From Climacium dendroides (taxonomy: Eukaryota > Streptophyta > Bryopsida > Hypnales > Climaciaceae): a stretch of DNA of 64,000 nucleotides. Within the stretch, counting starts at the first letter, position 1; each line of letters begins with the position of its first letter. This document shows, in pieces, positions 45,862 to 58,707 of the stretch. Both the position numbers and the translations under genes were made by a program. The stretch is from assembly GCA_950106755.1 (NCBI GenBank), contig OX467082.1:12338001-12402000 (forward strand), written 5' to 3'. The notes beneath the pieces were generated by a model. That model was not told the DNA's origin, searched no databases, and worked only from the letters and a program-made list of their open reading frames with translations.

Positions 45862-48800
45862 TCACAAATTTTGGCTAGCTCTTAGCAGAGCCATAGTAGG
45901 ACCCAAGGCGCCTGTCCGCATGTAACGATGCCGAATGATGGGAGCACCAGGCACCCGATGATTCCTCTTGCTAGTTTCAATTGCTCGTACTTGACTGCTC
46001 CGTGCTCTTGCACCATCGGCAGGTGCTGGACCATCACCATTTTGCCCTCCCAACTCTTTGCTAGCTTTTAAAGAGAGCTCCAGTCTCTTATTAATGATCT
46101 CTTGAGAAAGCATTTCTTGCCAACCTGCACCACAAATCGAAGATGAAACGAAATGTAACCCCAGCAAGTTCATGGACATGCCACAGTCCAGTCAATTTTA
46201 CGACTTCAAATTCACACATCGTATCAATGTACCTGCATTGGTTGATTGATCCAAGACTGGCTCTGGCTGCATAGTCGAAGAGCGCCCAACCTCTCCTCCT
46301 TCATTGCCTTCAACGGCTCTGAGTTCTACATGATCACTGGGTGCGTTGTCTGCGGGTGAGACTGTCTTCAACCGGTCGGCTACAGTAGGTTGTACAGGCA
46401 CTTGAGGGACCGTTGCAGGTTGGGGGGACGTGATTGTAACGTTGACAGTCGTTGCATTCACATCAGGAGGCTCCTGTGATTGACAATTGACTTGGACCGG
46501 CCCTGCTTCCACAACTCTAAGCTCCATAAGCGTGGCAAGGTTAACCTGGAAAAGGCAAAAGATAAGGACTCAGGTTCGAAAATTGAAACAAAGAATAAGC
46601 CCACAACACAATGGACAGCAAGAGCATGCACCGGCATAAAGTGAAATTTAACTGGAACCGCAATTCGTAATGGAAGTCAAAGTCATTGCTACGAGCCATG
46701 TCCACATACCTCTAAAGTGCCATCTGAGGTGTAAGGTGGCAAAAACAGATCCTCATTCAGACTTCCGTCATCTTCAAGCTGTTGAACATGAATAGGATAC
46801 TCGGGTACTGGTTCCAAAGTAATCATCTTACTCACACCATCATAGATGGAAACTTTCCCAACCTGAAACAAGAAAAGAACACGAGTCTTGGACAAGATAG
46901 CAAATAGGAAGCACGACATCAAAATGCGTGACATGCACTTCATTGCACAACAAAAAAGCCTAGGAGTATCTATATATACGCCAGTCGGAGATACCCAACT
47001 GTAACATAGGTGTGCTGGTGTAGAAATTTTACAACCAAGATATCGGTAATGAAACAGAATGAAACTCACTCTATAGCTGGAAAGCTCTGGAGTCCAAGAA
47101 GGCGTCAGTTCCACCAATTGATATGCCAGAAGATCTCCTACCTGGTTAGAGAGGCCACCCTTATCCAACATTAGCAGATCTCATTAAACAAAAAACAGAG
47201 AACATATAGGAATACGTTCCAAATAAGTTATCTCAGCAGCAAGCTCTGATTCCATTGTGAAGAATTCAAATTCTCCCACAAAATTGTCTAAGTAATCCCA
47301 ATTTTGAGGAAAGAAGAAACATTGGCTGATGCACAGATTACAGTCCATGTTCTGAGACGAAGATGCTATCGCAGGAGGTAAGAAGGGAAGCATACCACAG
47401 GAATACGACTGAGAAGAGGAAGCTTTTCGAAATCAATCTTGTCCGCAACAACTCCGTCACTGAGAGATTGTTCCACAGTCCCCTCCGAGGGTCTATTCTC
47501 CATCTTGCCATTCCTGTTGTGACCATCTTCAGAATATCTGCCTCGGGATTTTTCTTGACCCCAGGCTTGCCCCTGTTTTTTGCAGCGAACTTCAGTGTAT
47601 GACAGCAAAACAGGCTGCACATATGATAACAGCCCTATCATTAGTCATTAAAAAACCCACACTTCTTGAAATAGCAAACAATTAAAATTTCTTGGAAGCA
47701 AATGCTTTCAGCATAAGTCAACCAGTTCACCAAGAAAGAAGTATGTGAATAAGCAACATAGTCTCAACACTAGCATGTGCAGTATGCGCTTTCAGCTTCG
47801 ACACAAAGGACTGCTCCATGTGAAGAACACCTCTTGAGTACTCTAAAATGGGTTGTATCACTATGTTTCAAAAAATATTCCCTCGATCCCCGCTGTATTT
47901 CTAGAGATGAGAAGACTTACGGCTGTACATCGCCCTTCAGCTCTTGCGTCTGCATCAAGTAGAATTTTTTTTGAGATGATGGTCGTTATAAGAAACAACT
48001 TCTTAAAAGAGATGATATCAATTCTTCAAATTAGATACTACACCAATATCAAGAAATAGTGCGCACAAAAAATAACAAAACAGCAAAGCATTTGAAAATA
48101 AAAACTAATATATGAATCAGAGAATACGATTGATTCGGCTCACAAACATATGAATCATCAATGAAGGTGGTAATTACCTTCAACATGCTCAAAGCGGATG
48201 TGACCAGGGGCACACATTCTAGGCAGGATTTCCTCTTCTGCCTCGGCCTCGGCCTCAACTGCGACCTCAACCTCTGTGTGTGCCTCTGCCTCTGCCTCTG
48301 CCTCTGCCTCAGTCTCAGTCTCAGTCTCAGTCTCAGTCTCAGCCTCTGAAGTTTCAGATCCACTGGTATCTCTTTGATCCTTTGACTTTGTTTGCTGTGT
48401 CTTGGCATCATCTTTCTTTGGAACAATGCCATTCTGTAACCATAAGAGCATATCGTTATGAACACAAAGAGAAATAGGCCCTACTTCAGAAGTCAACATA
48501 ATATTTTGACCTGATCATTCTAAAATCATATTAATTATACCGAACTGAAGAAATAGACAGTCGACATCAATGAATATAAGAAGCAGCAGGAAGACGGCCA
48601 ACAGTAGAGCTTCTGAGAGTGTCGACCACACACACACGTGTAGACTCATAAAAGAATGCTGCGATAAAAGGCTAACCTGTCCATGTTCACGTAGCCACCT
48701 CCTCTTAGCTTTCTTCCTTCGTGCACTTCTGCTGGGCCTCTGCCAGGACATCAATCGACCATCAGTCAAAATCACACGTCATTCCAATCAATAGAACTCC

Positions 48801-51800
48801 TCGCTGGTAAGTTGCTGCTGCTTCAGAAAAATCATGACACAAATTTTAATCCGTTCTTTAATAAGACTTTCAAATTCCACTTTAGATAGCGATCCCATAT
48901 ATACTGAGAAGTACAAGAGTGCAACCTTCTCTGCCGTATTGGTCAGCTCAGCAGCGGTTTCATTATTGAGAGGACTGCCATTGTTTCCCTTCGCTTCACT
49001 GCTGCCAAAAATGAAACAGTCAGTTTGTTGCAGGGACTACAATACTATGACATTGTAAACAACCAAACTTGGTTGGGATACGCTCAACGAACGATTCTAT
49101 TAAACATAAAGACAGAGTATGAAATGATGATATTCTCGGCAGAACATTGTAAGATCTCGTCAGAATCTAAGGATCAACACTAGCAGTTAATATCCCCAGA
49201 GAAAGTTATTGCAAGCACAATGAGCCAACCAGAAGTGTCGCAAAATATGCATATGCCCCTACAGCGTCACAAAATATGCATATGGTCAGGGTCATGCTAA
49301 GAATTCGAAACTCACCCATGGTTTCCTATGGACCTATAACTAATCCCAGGTGTACCCCACATATTTTTCCTTTGCCCTAAGAAATTTAAGAATTGTGGCA
49401 TAACAACTTCATCATTTACATTCATCAGACCATTGCCATACCTCCTCTCATTCAGCACTTCCGTTTCATGAACATCATGGTTTGTGTCCTGCCGCTTCTT
49501 GGGTTTTTCTCCCTTCCGACTTGACTCTGGTTTCAACTTCTGTGGTACTGGTTCAATTTCTGCAGGCTTTTCTGGGTTTGCTGTCTCCTTCACAGGTATG
49601 ACTTTTCTGAGCAGAAAGGAAGCAAGCAATTAAAGTGTTAGAGTTCATACTATAGAGTGTTGAATGAGGCTAGATTGTTGCACATAATCTGGGTTGACAC
49701 ATTAAAGTCACGCCCTGCATGTTATTAGCCTCACCTGAGCCCTTCGTACCTATACCGGAGATGTTAATCAAGCGGTCCTACCTTGGGCAGCACTAGTTAA
49801 CCACCAACTGGAGCGGATTAAACTACAGTAGTATCTAGAGCAGGTGACAGAGTTCTAGCTCTGCAAGAGAAACAAAATAGTGCAATGAAGGTTCCTTCCA
49901 ACTTAGTAATCGACTCCCAAAAGTAAGGAAACCATCTAGAGACTCGACCTGCAAGTAGAGAAAAGCTCTGATTAAAAAAGAAAAAAAATCAGCTTAGAAT
50001 TCAAACGCGGTACCTGCGTTTGCCAGGCGTTGCTTCCTGTGCATTTGCCTCATTTGCTGGACTCGTACCTGCACAATTTACATCTGGCCCAGTCTGTTCA
50101 ACCAATTCTCTGTTCTTTTTCTTCTTTTTCTTCTCGGGTTTTCGAGATACGTCTCTGTCAATGTGCTCTGATCCTGGCAAGCCTTCAAGCATACTCAACT
50201 CAAGAGACACAATCTGGCTACTTCCACGGTCTGCACGTGCTATTTTATCGTGTTTCTTCTTCCCTGAGGACTTCTTGGACTTCCAGGGTTCTGAGGCTAT
50301 CCCTTCTGGAACCATCCTAGGTTTAGGAGGTAGGACTAAGAGATTGTTTTGCCTGCACAATAAACGTCCACGACTAAAACATATCACAAACCCGTTTACC
50401 GGTTGGAACTGTTAACTACCAAGAAACCTTCACTTTCTTCAAGAAATCTCGATCGACAGAGATCACCCAAGCAAAGACAAATATGATCTCAATACTTCCC
50501 AATGGCTGAGTCCTCAGTCCTCAGTCTAGAATGTAAATAACTAAGTTCGTTCATCCATACAAACTAAACGTTTGATACGATGAGCACTCACGTATGTGAA
50601 TCGATGCGAGAGGGACGCTTTCGCTTCGTCCCACTCGACTCCAGCGCCCTTAATCTCTTTCGTTCATCTTTTGTAGATTGCGTTTCCTTTTCAAAACTCA
50701 ATGAGAACTCGGCATCTCCATTTGAGGGCTCACCCTGACTACCGCCAGGCTCCTCTCCGAATTCATCGATTGCCAGAAGTCCCCCACGGCCAATACGGTA
50801 TGCATGGTCAATTTCCTCATTATCTACAGAAAGACTGTTCGTAATCAGTTCCCTTGACTGCACTCTCGAGACCCTTTCGTGTTTCCGCCTCACCCTGCCA
50901 ATAGTCAAGCTTGATTCAGTTAGTCAAGCTCAATTCAGTAAATTATGTTCAAAATACACTTACCGCATGATCATACACTGAAAAACGGTAGTCTAAACTC
51001 CCATGTCTTAATTTTTATTGCTGGCAGGAGTATAAGCGTAATCCATGAAATACGAATCCAAAATTTACTACGATCGGAGAAGAAATTGAGATACAACTTC
51101 TTCAAGAAATGCACGGACCTCCTATAGTAAACGACACGGTCAGAGACATTCTCAATTCTGTAGAGCCTCAGTTACCCGTGTCGTCTACCACGTGCAAACA
51201 TGGAAGTCGATAGAAAATATGGAAATCAGTACAGATTTCTAGACCTGACGAGATCGGAATCTTGGAGAATTCGAACCGACTGCCCTGTAGGCAGGACAAA
51301 ACCACGCATCTGCAAAAAATCACCCAGACCCGATCATCAAACAAGGTGTGCCATCACATGTTGCAAAAATAGAACAATCCTCAAAAGAACATTAAAATGC
51401 CATCTGAACAGTATCCGAATGAATCCCATACTTGAGTCACGGATATAGCATACATTGAGCTCCATAAACATCGCCCCTTGTACGACTGCGACTTTACATC
51501 AACTTGACAGCACCTAGGCAGAGGCACCTAATTGTGACATAATTGTGACACGTCCCTAATTACGACGCCATAATATCTTACACAACAAGTGAACCTAAAC
51601 ATCAAAACTCATGTTCGAAGTTGGAACCCGTCGACCAGTAAAAATTTGAATCCTCACAACTCCTATATTATCCAAACGACACATTCTTCGGTAAATTCTT
51701 CGGCGCATTGGAATCCTCTTTTCTCTGCTAACAAAAACATACAAAAATTTGATCATTCTAATTCTCAGTGCTTAAATTTGCAACCTCAAACCTCAATTCC

Positions 51801-52051
51801 TTCAACGAAACAATCTGACAACTAAAACAACTGTGCCTCACCTCAAGCACCAAACCCTGAGGACAAGAGTCTCCGAGCCAGTAGTCACGCGCAATCCGCG
51901 CGGCAAGGTGTGCAATGCTCAATGAATCCGCAGTAACAAGATACCAGGACTTGGCCAATCCTTGATCCACCTGAGCCTTGTTCAACATCCCCGGATCCTC
52001 GAACAAGAGGCGGATCCGCGGGGGCTTCCAATGCAAATCCATCGTACTCAT
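45862..52051 (-). CDS. COIL: Coilin
   Basis: Scaffold of Cajal bodies, linked to snRNP and snoRNP maturation. Exons, 5' to 3': 52051-51842, 51309-51245, 50894-50592, 50352-50014, 49606-49316, 49001-48926, 48739-48677, 48433-48178, 47634-47396, 47141-47070, 46862-46710, 46545-46233, 46124-45862. Phases agree, giving about 880 aa (Arabidopsis coilin ~608). The N-terminal self-association domain is clear (RIRLLFEDPGML, then MRGFVLP). A long basic/acidic middle follows, then the plant signature RPSRSARRKKAKRRWLRE near residues 429-446, PGHIRF near 525, and the C-terminal Tudor-like domain (VGDLLAYQLVELTPSWTPEL, VGKVSIYD). The end is GALGPTMALLRASQ. The acceptor at 47635 was chosen because it alone keeps phase. 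The extra length lies in the disordered middle and an Ala/Pro-rich insert near 690-800. Confidence 0.9.
48276..48346 (-). repeat. Coding hexanucleotide repeat in coilin (Glu-Thr / Glu-Ala)
   Basis: Two adjacent 6-bp arrays (AGGCAG-type and GAGACT-type on the coding strand) encode alternating Glu-Ala and Glu-Thr runs within residues ~479-500. Unit length keeps frame, so copy number can vary without a frameshift. Confidence 0.9.
51650..51742 (-). repeat. Short dispersed repeat fragment in coilin intron 1
   Basis: On the minus strand it reads TTAGCAGAGAAAAGAGGATT then CCAATGCGCCGAAGAAT, the same core as the MITE family at 54-63 kb. It carries an extra 12-bp local duplication (TTCTTCGGTAAA / TTCTTCGGCGCA). 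Confidence 0.55.
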
Positions 52052-52057
52052 AGCACC

Positions 52058-52363
52058 TTAAACCCTAATCTCAAACAAGAACGATTAATTCATCAAAAAA
52101 GTTCGATGAGCAGCGCCGATTGCAAGCTCAAACCAAGCAACGGAACACCGGAATTAATCAAGGTCGATGATTCTGCACATTGCAGAAGAGATTGCAATTC
52201 TGAGATAATTCATGCGAAACGACGACGACGAAGACTGGCAATTCATGAGGCTGCAGCAAAATGAAACTTGGATGGATCCCGCGTGCTGAGGAACTTGTAA
52301 GGGACGCTTGCTCTTGCTTTCTTGATCTAGGGGAACGCGTTCTCTGGGCTAAACCCTAAACCC
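52058..52363 (-). promoter_or_regulatory. Coilin upstream region with telo-box-like sites
   Basis: AAACCCTAA lies at 52060-52068, right before the ATG, and AAACCCTAAACCC at 52351-52363, about 300 bp upstream. Both are written on the plus strand, so they are reversed relative to coilin. Telo-boxes act in either orientation. Confidence 0.55.
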
Positions 52364-52399
52364 CAACATGAAGAAACCATGGTCTGAGGTAATCGCACC

Positions 52400-54405
52400 T
52401 ATAACCGTCACTATTTACAACAAGCATAGTTACTATTAGTTACTATTATTGAATATAAATCGTTTAGGGTGCTATTGGATCGTTTTATTGGATTTCATTG
52501 GCAACTATAAGAGTTAGTTGTAAGTTTGCATAACCAAGAATATATGAGGGTTTCAATTGGATTGATCAATTGACCAAACAAAAAGATAGTGGTTGTTGCA
52601 ATATACTTCAAGTTCTGAAAATTACATATCTTTTTTAGACACTACTGCAATGGTGTGCCTAAGGTTTCACTAACATTTGCAAAAGAAGTCACTTTCAAAT
52701 TCAATTTGAAATCTAAACTCTAAATTTTTACAAATTTCTCTTACTTTCATTAATTCAAAGTAAATTTTTTTTATGGAAACTTGTAGGAATTGAGATTTTT
52801 ATAACAAAACAATTTTTTCTATAGCAAAGGAGATTGAAGGATTTTAGTAATGCAACTAAGTTCTTAACTTTTCATACACAAAGAAGGCTAATATGATGAA
52901 TGATTTATATAAAGAATATTATTGTTGTGGGGGCTTTGGGAAACAATTTGGTTATGTGAAAAGCTTCTATGTAAAAGCAATTGCAAAATTTTCTAATTTC
53001 TCCTTGGTTTACTTGTAAAAATTCAAGAGTGTTTTTGAAATTTAAACCAATACTTGTAAACAAATAAATTTGTTTAACCCGTTAAGTCCTAAAAGACATT
53101 TTTTTGTCAAAAGTCACTCAAAATTGTCATTTCTATTGCAAAGAACAAAATATATATATTTAGCATATTTTACTTTAGGAGCTTGTACTAGGATAGAATA
53201 AGAATGTGTAGAAGAAGTTTTGGAAACTTTGACCCTAATTGCTTGAAATTTTGGGACTTAGATTGCAAGGTATTTGTTTTTAAAGTAAAGGAAATGGAAT
53301 GTTTTGCACATTTTTTTACTAGTTTAATTGACTTTGATGTTTCCTAACTTAAAAATTTTACACTAAATATTTTGTGGTTTAAAATTTTTATATTGAAGAA
53401 TTGAATAGAAAGTTTAGAAAATTTTCAAAAAAACACACTTGATTTTCATTCTTAAAAAAAATTGTCAGGTAGAGAAAGAAAAAATTATATTGTTAATAGT
53501 TCTACAATGGAATTGAAACAAACTAATCCTAATAGTGAAATTGTTCTAGTAAACAAACTAAACTTTGTAATTTTTTTAATTGTGAAAATCGAGTTAAAAA
53601 ATGAATCCAACATATAATTTTCTCAACAAGATGCTATTATTGCTTGCAAACAAGAAGGTTCATAACTTTCACATCAATCATCCAAATGAAATGAATCAAT
53701 CTTTATATATAGAAAAAAATATAATCTACTAAAGAAACAATTTTAAAAAAATTAATTCTAATTTTTATGGATTTTTTTTGTTAGACTTAGTAGTTTTGAA
53801 TTTATTGTAGCATAAGGCTTGTTTCTAGGCACAAATTGCAATAAAAATTATATTTCTAAGAATCTAATGTGTTTTTCTATCTTCTCAAGAAATTTCAAAA
53901 AATCATACCAAAAATTGAATATATATACAAGCCTATCTAAACTTCCATTTGTCCTATGAAGGAGCTTTAGGACTTTAGGGGCTAAATATGGAATTGACAA
54001 GGATATACAAATACAAAGTTTGAAGTATAAATTAAATGAGCTTTACAACTCTAACAATCTTAAATGTGAGTTCTAACTCAAGTCCATCTAAACTACACTA
54101 AATAGGGGTATTAAGTGAACCAAAAAATTAAAGGGACTTATTATGGAATATTGTAGATGTTTGAAACATGATGTACAACCTCTGGACACTTCAATAACTA
54201 TTGGCATACAACAAAGATAGATATTTATATAGTGTGTAATGTTGATTAATTAGTATGGGTTCCTTTAAACCTTTAGTGTAGTAATATTCAATTAGTGTTC
54301 ATTCAAATAGTAGAGTGGTTTTCAAAATACAAATGTACAATGTACATAGTTATAGAAGCACTTGCAAATACTCAATTCAAATATTTGTTAAAGCTTTTGA
54401 GAGCA
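52400..54405. other. AT-rich spacer between coilin and MFAP1
   Basis: No supported gene. It contains the 0.9-kb TIR element at 53073-53986. Confidence 0.6.
53073..53986. mobile_element. Non-autonomous TIR element, ~0.9-kb family, copy 3
   Basis: The left end is TTTAACCCGTTAAGTCCTAA and the reverse-complemented right end is TTTAGCCCCTAAAGTCCTAA. It is collinear with 168-1064 through much of the interior. It is 914 bp with no transposase frame. Confidence 0.65.
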
Positions 54406-54693
54406 TAAAGTAAGGACACCTAAAATCACTATTTTTCTACTGTGAATAGTTTGTATTCGTAAATTGATGAAAAATATGTATTTTCTTGGTTAACAAATAA
54501 TAGGAGATTTCAATGCAACGAAAAATACATCCATTAAAATATTATATGCAAAAATTATGAAGGACCAAATTTTTTTTGGTTGAGTTTCAAAAATCATTTT
54601 TTCAAGAATAGATACATATTGATTTATTTAAGTGATGTACTCCAATGTGTGTATATCTCATTAAGTGACACCCATTTGAGTGTCCTCACTTTA
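54406..54693. mobile_element. MITE, TAAGGTAGGTACAC family, copy 1
   Basis: The left end is ATAAAGTAAGGACACCTAAA and the reverse-complemented right end is TAAAGTGAGGACACTCAAAT. The interior holds the family core GTTAACAAATAATAGGAGAT then TTCAATGCAACG. It ends about 295 bp before the MFAP1 start codon. Confidence 0.65.
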
Positions 54694-54730
54694 TGTGAGT
54701 GCTCTCCGAGACTATGTTGAGGAAACCAGA

Positions 54731-54767
54731 ATTAGGGTTGTCGAGAAGGAATTCCGAATTAGGGTTT
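54731..54767 (+). promoter_or_regulatory. Telo-box-like sites upstream of MFAP1
   Basis: ATTAGGGTT at 54731-54739 and TTAGGGTTT at 54759-54767 (the reverse of AAACCCTAA), about 220-255 bp before the start codon. Confidence 0.5.
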
Positions 54768-54987
54768 GGAGCTCGTCATTTGCATGAACGTTGTTGGGGA
54801 AGCTCTTGCGGAGCGACGCTGCGACTTCAACAATTTGAGCTCCACGTTTGCGTCACCATTTGATTAGGATTTTCTTCTCGCATTTTTCCTTTGCAATTTT
54901 GGTGTTTCTCTCTGAGTAGCGTGCTTGTAAGTCTTTAGTTGTTTTTTTGAGGTTTTGTGCATGAGGGGTTAGCTCGGGGAGGCAGCG

Positions 54988-56891
54988 ATGTCGGTCCAGG
55001 CCGGGGTGAGCGATGTGGCGATCTCCGTTCGGGAGAAGCTGCGAGGGAAGATCGGCCAGACGAAGGTGAAGCGGTACTGGCCCGGCAAGGCTCCCGAATG
55101 GGCGGAGGAAGTGGAGGAGGAGGCCGATGTGCGTCCATCATCTCGCGCGAGTCGTCAAGCGCAGCTCGAGAAGGCGTTTCCACTTCGCGACGAGTCCAAC
55201 AACGATGATCCCCGGTTGCGCCGCTTGGCGGAGAGTCGTCGTGACAAGGACGAAGCTGTGGCCCGGCACCGGCAGATTCGGCAAGCGGAGATTGTGTCCA
55301 CCCGAGAGGAGGAGAGGGTAGCTCAAGAGTTAGCGGAGGCGGAGGAGGATGAAGACGATGAAGCTATTGAGGAGCGGCGACAGCGCATCAAGGCCAAGCT
55401 CCTGGCACGGCAGCGGGAGGAAGAAGCCGAGCTTGAGGTCGAGTTGGAGGAAGAGGATGACGACGACGAGGAGTCGGAGTATGAAACGGACTCCGAAGAG
55501 GAGTTCGGAGGAATGGCGATGATTAAACCTGTGTTTGTGCCGAAAATGGAGCGGGATACGATTGCTGAGCGGGAGAAACTCGAGGCGGAGGAGGAAGCCA
55601 TGAAAAACTCCTTGAAGAAGAAGCTGGAGGAGAGGAAAGTGGAAACGAAGCAACTCGTGGTGGAAGAAATCAGGAAGGAGGAGGAGATCGAGAAGAATAG
55701 AGAAGCGGAAGGGGATGGGGGAGAAGTGGACACTGATGATGAGACGAATGAGGCAGAGGAGTATGAAGCATGGAAAGTTCGGGAAATTGCGCGGATTAAA
55801 AGGGATAGGGATGACCGTGATAAGTTGTTGAAGGAAAGAGAGGAGGTGGAGAAGCTGAGGAATATGACGGAGGAGGAAAGAAGAGAATGGGAAAGGAAGA
55901 ACCCGAAGCCATTGCCTTTGAATAAGAAGAAATGGAAGTTTATGCAGAAATATTTTCACAAGGGGGCTTTCTTCCAGACAGAATCTGATGATAGAGATGG
56001 AGCAGGTGGGGAAGAAATATTTAAGCGAGACTTCTCTGCTCCCACTGGGGAAGACAGAATGGACAAGACCATATTGCCGAAGGTTATGCAAGTCAAGCAT
56101 TTTGGTCGCAGTGGGAGGACGAAATGGACTCATCTGGTTGCCGAGGATACAACTGACTGGAATAATCCGTATGTCCTCTCTCACTCTATTTCTTGCCCTT
56201 TCCACTCAGTGAATTCATGTCGCAGAGTGTCTAAGTCCTTGATTGGGGAAATCTTTTGCGTCATCGCTGATCTGTGAGTGAAGACCAATTGGCTTGGCAG
56301 AGACGGAGAATAGTAACAAGATAGAGATTGAAAACACTGTCCCCTTCCTTTACAGAACTTGCGGATTTATTGCGTTCCAAATTCCTATGTGAGGAGGATC
56401 AATTTTACGATGTTGTGACTGGGAATTATAAGATTATTCCTGTATTCAGGAATAGTCGATTGATATGATAATTCAATGTGATTACTGATACAGCATGATG
56501 TCCGGAGTTGTTTTGACATACACTATCACTATTGATGCTTGTTAGTTGACCACAATATGTAAAACAACTCCGTGATGTTGATAATCGATTGTTGATAAGT
56601 CTCCTCTGATATGTTTGTTGCAAGTAGCAATTTTTCACTTTGTTTGCATCGAACATACCGTCACCGTAATTTTGAGAGCCAGGATGGTTGTTGCACATCC
56701 CTCGTAATTATCGCCTGTAGAACATATATTCTCTGCTGGTTACTTCTTGGACTTACAAAGGTATTTTTTGGTGCAGATGGACTTACAATGATCCTCTTCG
56801 TGCAAAATACAATCAGAAGATGGCGGGCATGAATAGACCAATTGCCAAGCCAGCAGGCAATAAGAAACTGAAGGATTGGGAAAAGTCTTAG
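54988..56891 (+). CDS. MFAP1: Microfibrillar-associated protein 1 homolog (MFAP1)
   Basis: Spliceosomal protein that in animals and yeast relatives binds Prp38 and is needed in B-complex function. Despite its name it acts in the nucleus. Two exons: 54988-56168 and 56777-56891. The donor CC|GTATGT (phase 2) joins the conserved DWNNP to [12 protein letters not shown]. The product is about 431 aa, near the usual ~440. The N-terminus ([13 protein letters not shown]) is followed by long Glu/Arg/Lys coiled-coil-like stretches and acidic runs. The conserved C-terminal block has [13 protein letters not shown] near residues 320-332, [18 protein letters not shown] near 370-387 and KLKDWEKS at the end. 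The start is the first ATG giving the conserved N-terminus. Intact. Confidence 0.93.
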
Positions 56892-58430
56892 AAATTCTTT
56901 GCAGAAACTCCAATTTACCCTTCTCTCTAGGATTTGACATGACAACCCCGAACCAACTTGTAAGTATCTGTATGAAAAGAGGAAAAAAATGAACGTCTTT
57001 GTTCACTTTCATCATTTGGCTTATTTGGTCGCTTCCTGTGATGTTTATTTCCTTGATTTTTCCCATCGGTGTTGATGATGTAGACGCATCCTCCTATCTT
57101 TGAAATCTGTCACATCATTTGTGAATGGATTTTTTTTTGCTACTGGGATATGTCTTGAGTCTGAATTCAACATACTATCCATGTTGTATTGATCTAGGGC
57201 AACTTTTACTTTCGAATTAATCCTGCATTGATCACCTCTGAATTGCTATTTTTATGTATTTTTCGTAGAGATATATAGTCAGGTTCATGACCTTTTTGAA
57301 AAGGAGCTGCTAACCCTTTAGGTTCATCCGCGAAATCGAGGAAGAATCAGGGAATGCACGATGCTAGAACATCATCCCTTTGGCACAGATTCTCTTGCAT
57401 TAAGTGGTGGTATTGACAGTGGTGGTATTGACAGTGTTGACAGTATTGACAGTGGTGGTACTGAGCAGCCGACTATTGTAGACAGTTATAGTCACTGCCA
57501 ACTGCAACGTAGCTTCAGTGAATAGTCAACACTCGTCTAAACTGTTATGTTTGGACAGGTTCCTCGTTTTTGGCAAGCCAACCTCCAAACGATTGTTACG
57601 CAATGTATGGGAGTTTGTGATGCATGCAAACAAATTTATGATGCATCTGAATCCGAGAGGCCTCGTCAATACCAGGAAGGAGAGCCACACACGTTTGAGT
57701 AGAATCTTAAATTCTCCCAGTAGATCCCTTCATATCAACTCATGACTTTCACAGCGTTTGATTGTTCCATACACATCGTGGAAAGGCTTTAAACTATGAA
57801 TCCTGTTTTGCAGAATCAGAGGGTTGCCTTCGCGAGGAACTTCTGCATGATTCAGCTACACTTACGTCAGTGCGCATGGTATTGATACTTATGAAATATC
57901 GAACCCTTCTTTCGATGAAAATTTGAACCTGCGATGACCTCACAATAGGGGTAGTCACCACCTTTACCCTTCATTCCCAATCTTAAAGAATGGGGACAAA
58001 AGGCTCTTTGGGGCTTGCAGAGGTCCCATTCTCTAAAGATTGAGAATGACCATTATTCTTCTTTAAGGTGAAGCCAATGGGCACAAAGAACATTTTGCTA
58101 AAGAATTTTAGTTTGGTTTTCATTCTCATTCAAGCAATGTGATTCATCCACTAATTATGATCCTCCTATTGTAGCGATGCTAAGAGAAATCAGTTCTTGC
58201 ATTAACACTTACAAACCTGTGAAAAATTATTGCATTGATTTCCTTCCACATATAAATGCTTCTCTTTAGTTTCCATTCTCATTCTCCACATGACACAAAA
58301 TGGATATCACATTTTCTTCATGAAAAACAATTATCTATTGGCTCCTCTTTTCTCTCCACAACTTCTCATTTAGAAAAGTTTCATTCTTGGAAAAGATATG
58401 ACTATCCCTATTTTGTTTTTATGGTTAATA
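56892..58430. other. Spacer after MFAP1
   Basis: No supported gene. It contains a short minisatellite at 57403-57472 and an imperfect hairpin around 57978-58050 (CATTCCCAATCTTAAAGAAT against ATTCTCTAAAGATTGAGAAT). Confidence 0.55.
57403..57472. repeat. 15-bp GGTGGTATTGACAGT minisatellite
   Basis: GTGGTGGTATTGACAGT and shortened variants (GTTGACAGT, ATTGACAGT) recur about five times. Confidence 0.85.
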
Positions 58431-58707
58431 CATTAAAATTGGTAAATAGTGTTGGGTGATAATTAATGTTGTAGTGAACTGGATCATAGTCTTAACTTAT
58501 TATATTACCATTCTAACTTTTATATTTTGTTCCCATCTAACACTAAATGCACTATCGTAGAAATGTTGAAATGACGAAATTTTACTATAGAGCTAAAATA
58601 ATGTTAGAATGGGTAATTAATGTTCTAATACTAACCTTGCAAATCACAATCAGTGTTATTGATGACAATTAATGTAGCCAACACTATTTACCAATTTTAG
58701 TGTAGTG
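58431..58707. mobile_element. Foldback MITE with CACTA-like end
   Basis: The left arm is ATTAAAATTGGTAAATAGTG with TTGGG next. The reverse-complemented right arm starts CACTACACTAAAATTGGTAA and continues ATAGTGTTGG. Pairing continues inward (ATTACCATTCTAAC against GTTAGAATGGGTAAT). The right end has CACTA but the left has lost it. There is no coding frame. Confidence 0.65.

Noticed and set aside
48158..48349. Leu/Cys/Ser-rich plus-strand frame
   Set aside because: It is the antisense of the coilin Glu-Ala/Glu-Thr repeat.
55323..56205. Long open frames on the minus strand opposite MFAP1 (up to 291 aa)
   Set aside because: They are the Ser- or Leu-rich reverse of the Glu/Lys-rich MFAP1 coding sequence, with no conserved domain. 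MFAP1 itself is clearly the gene.
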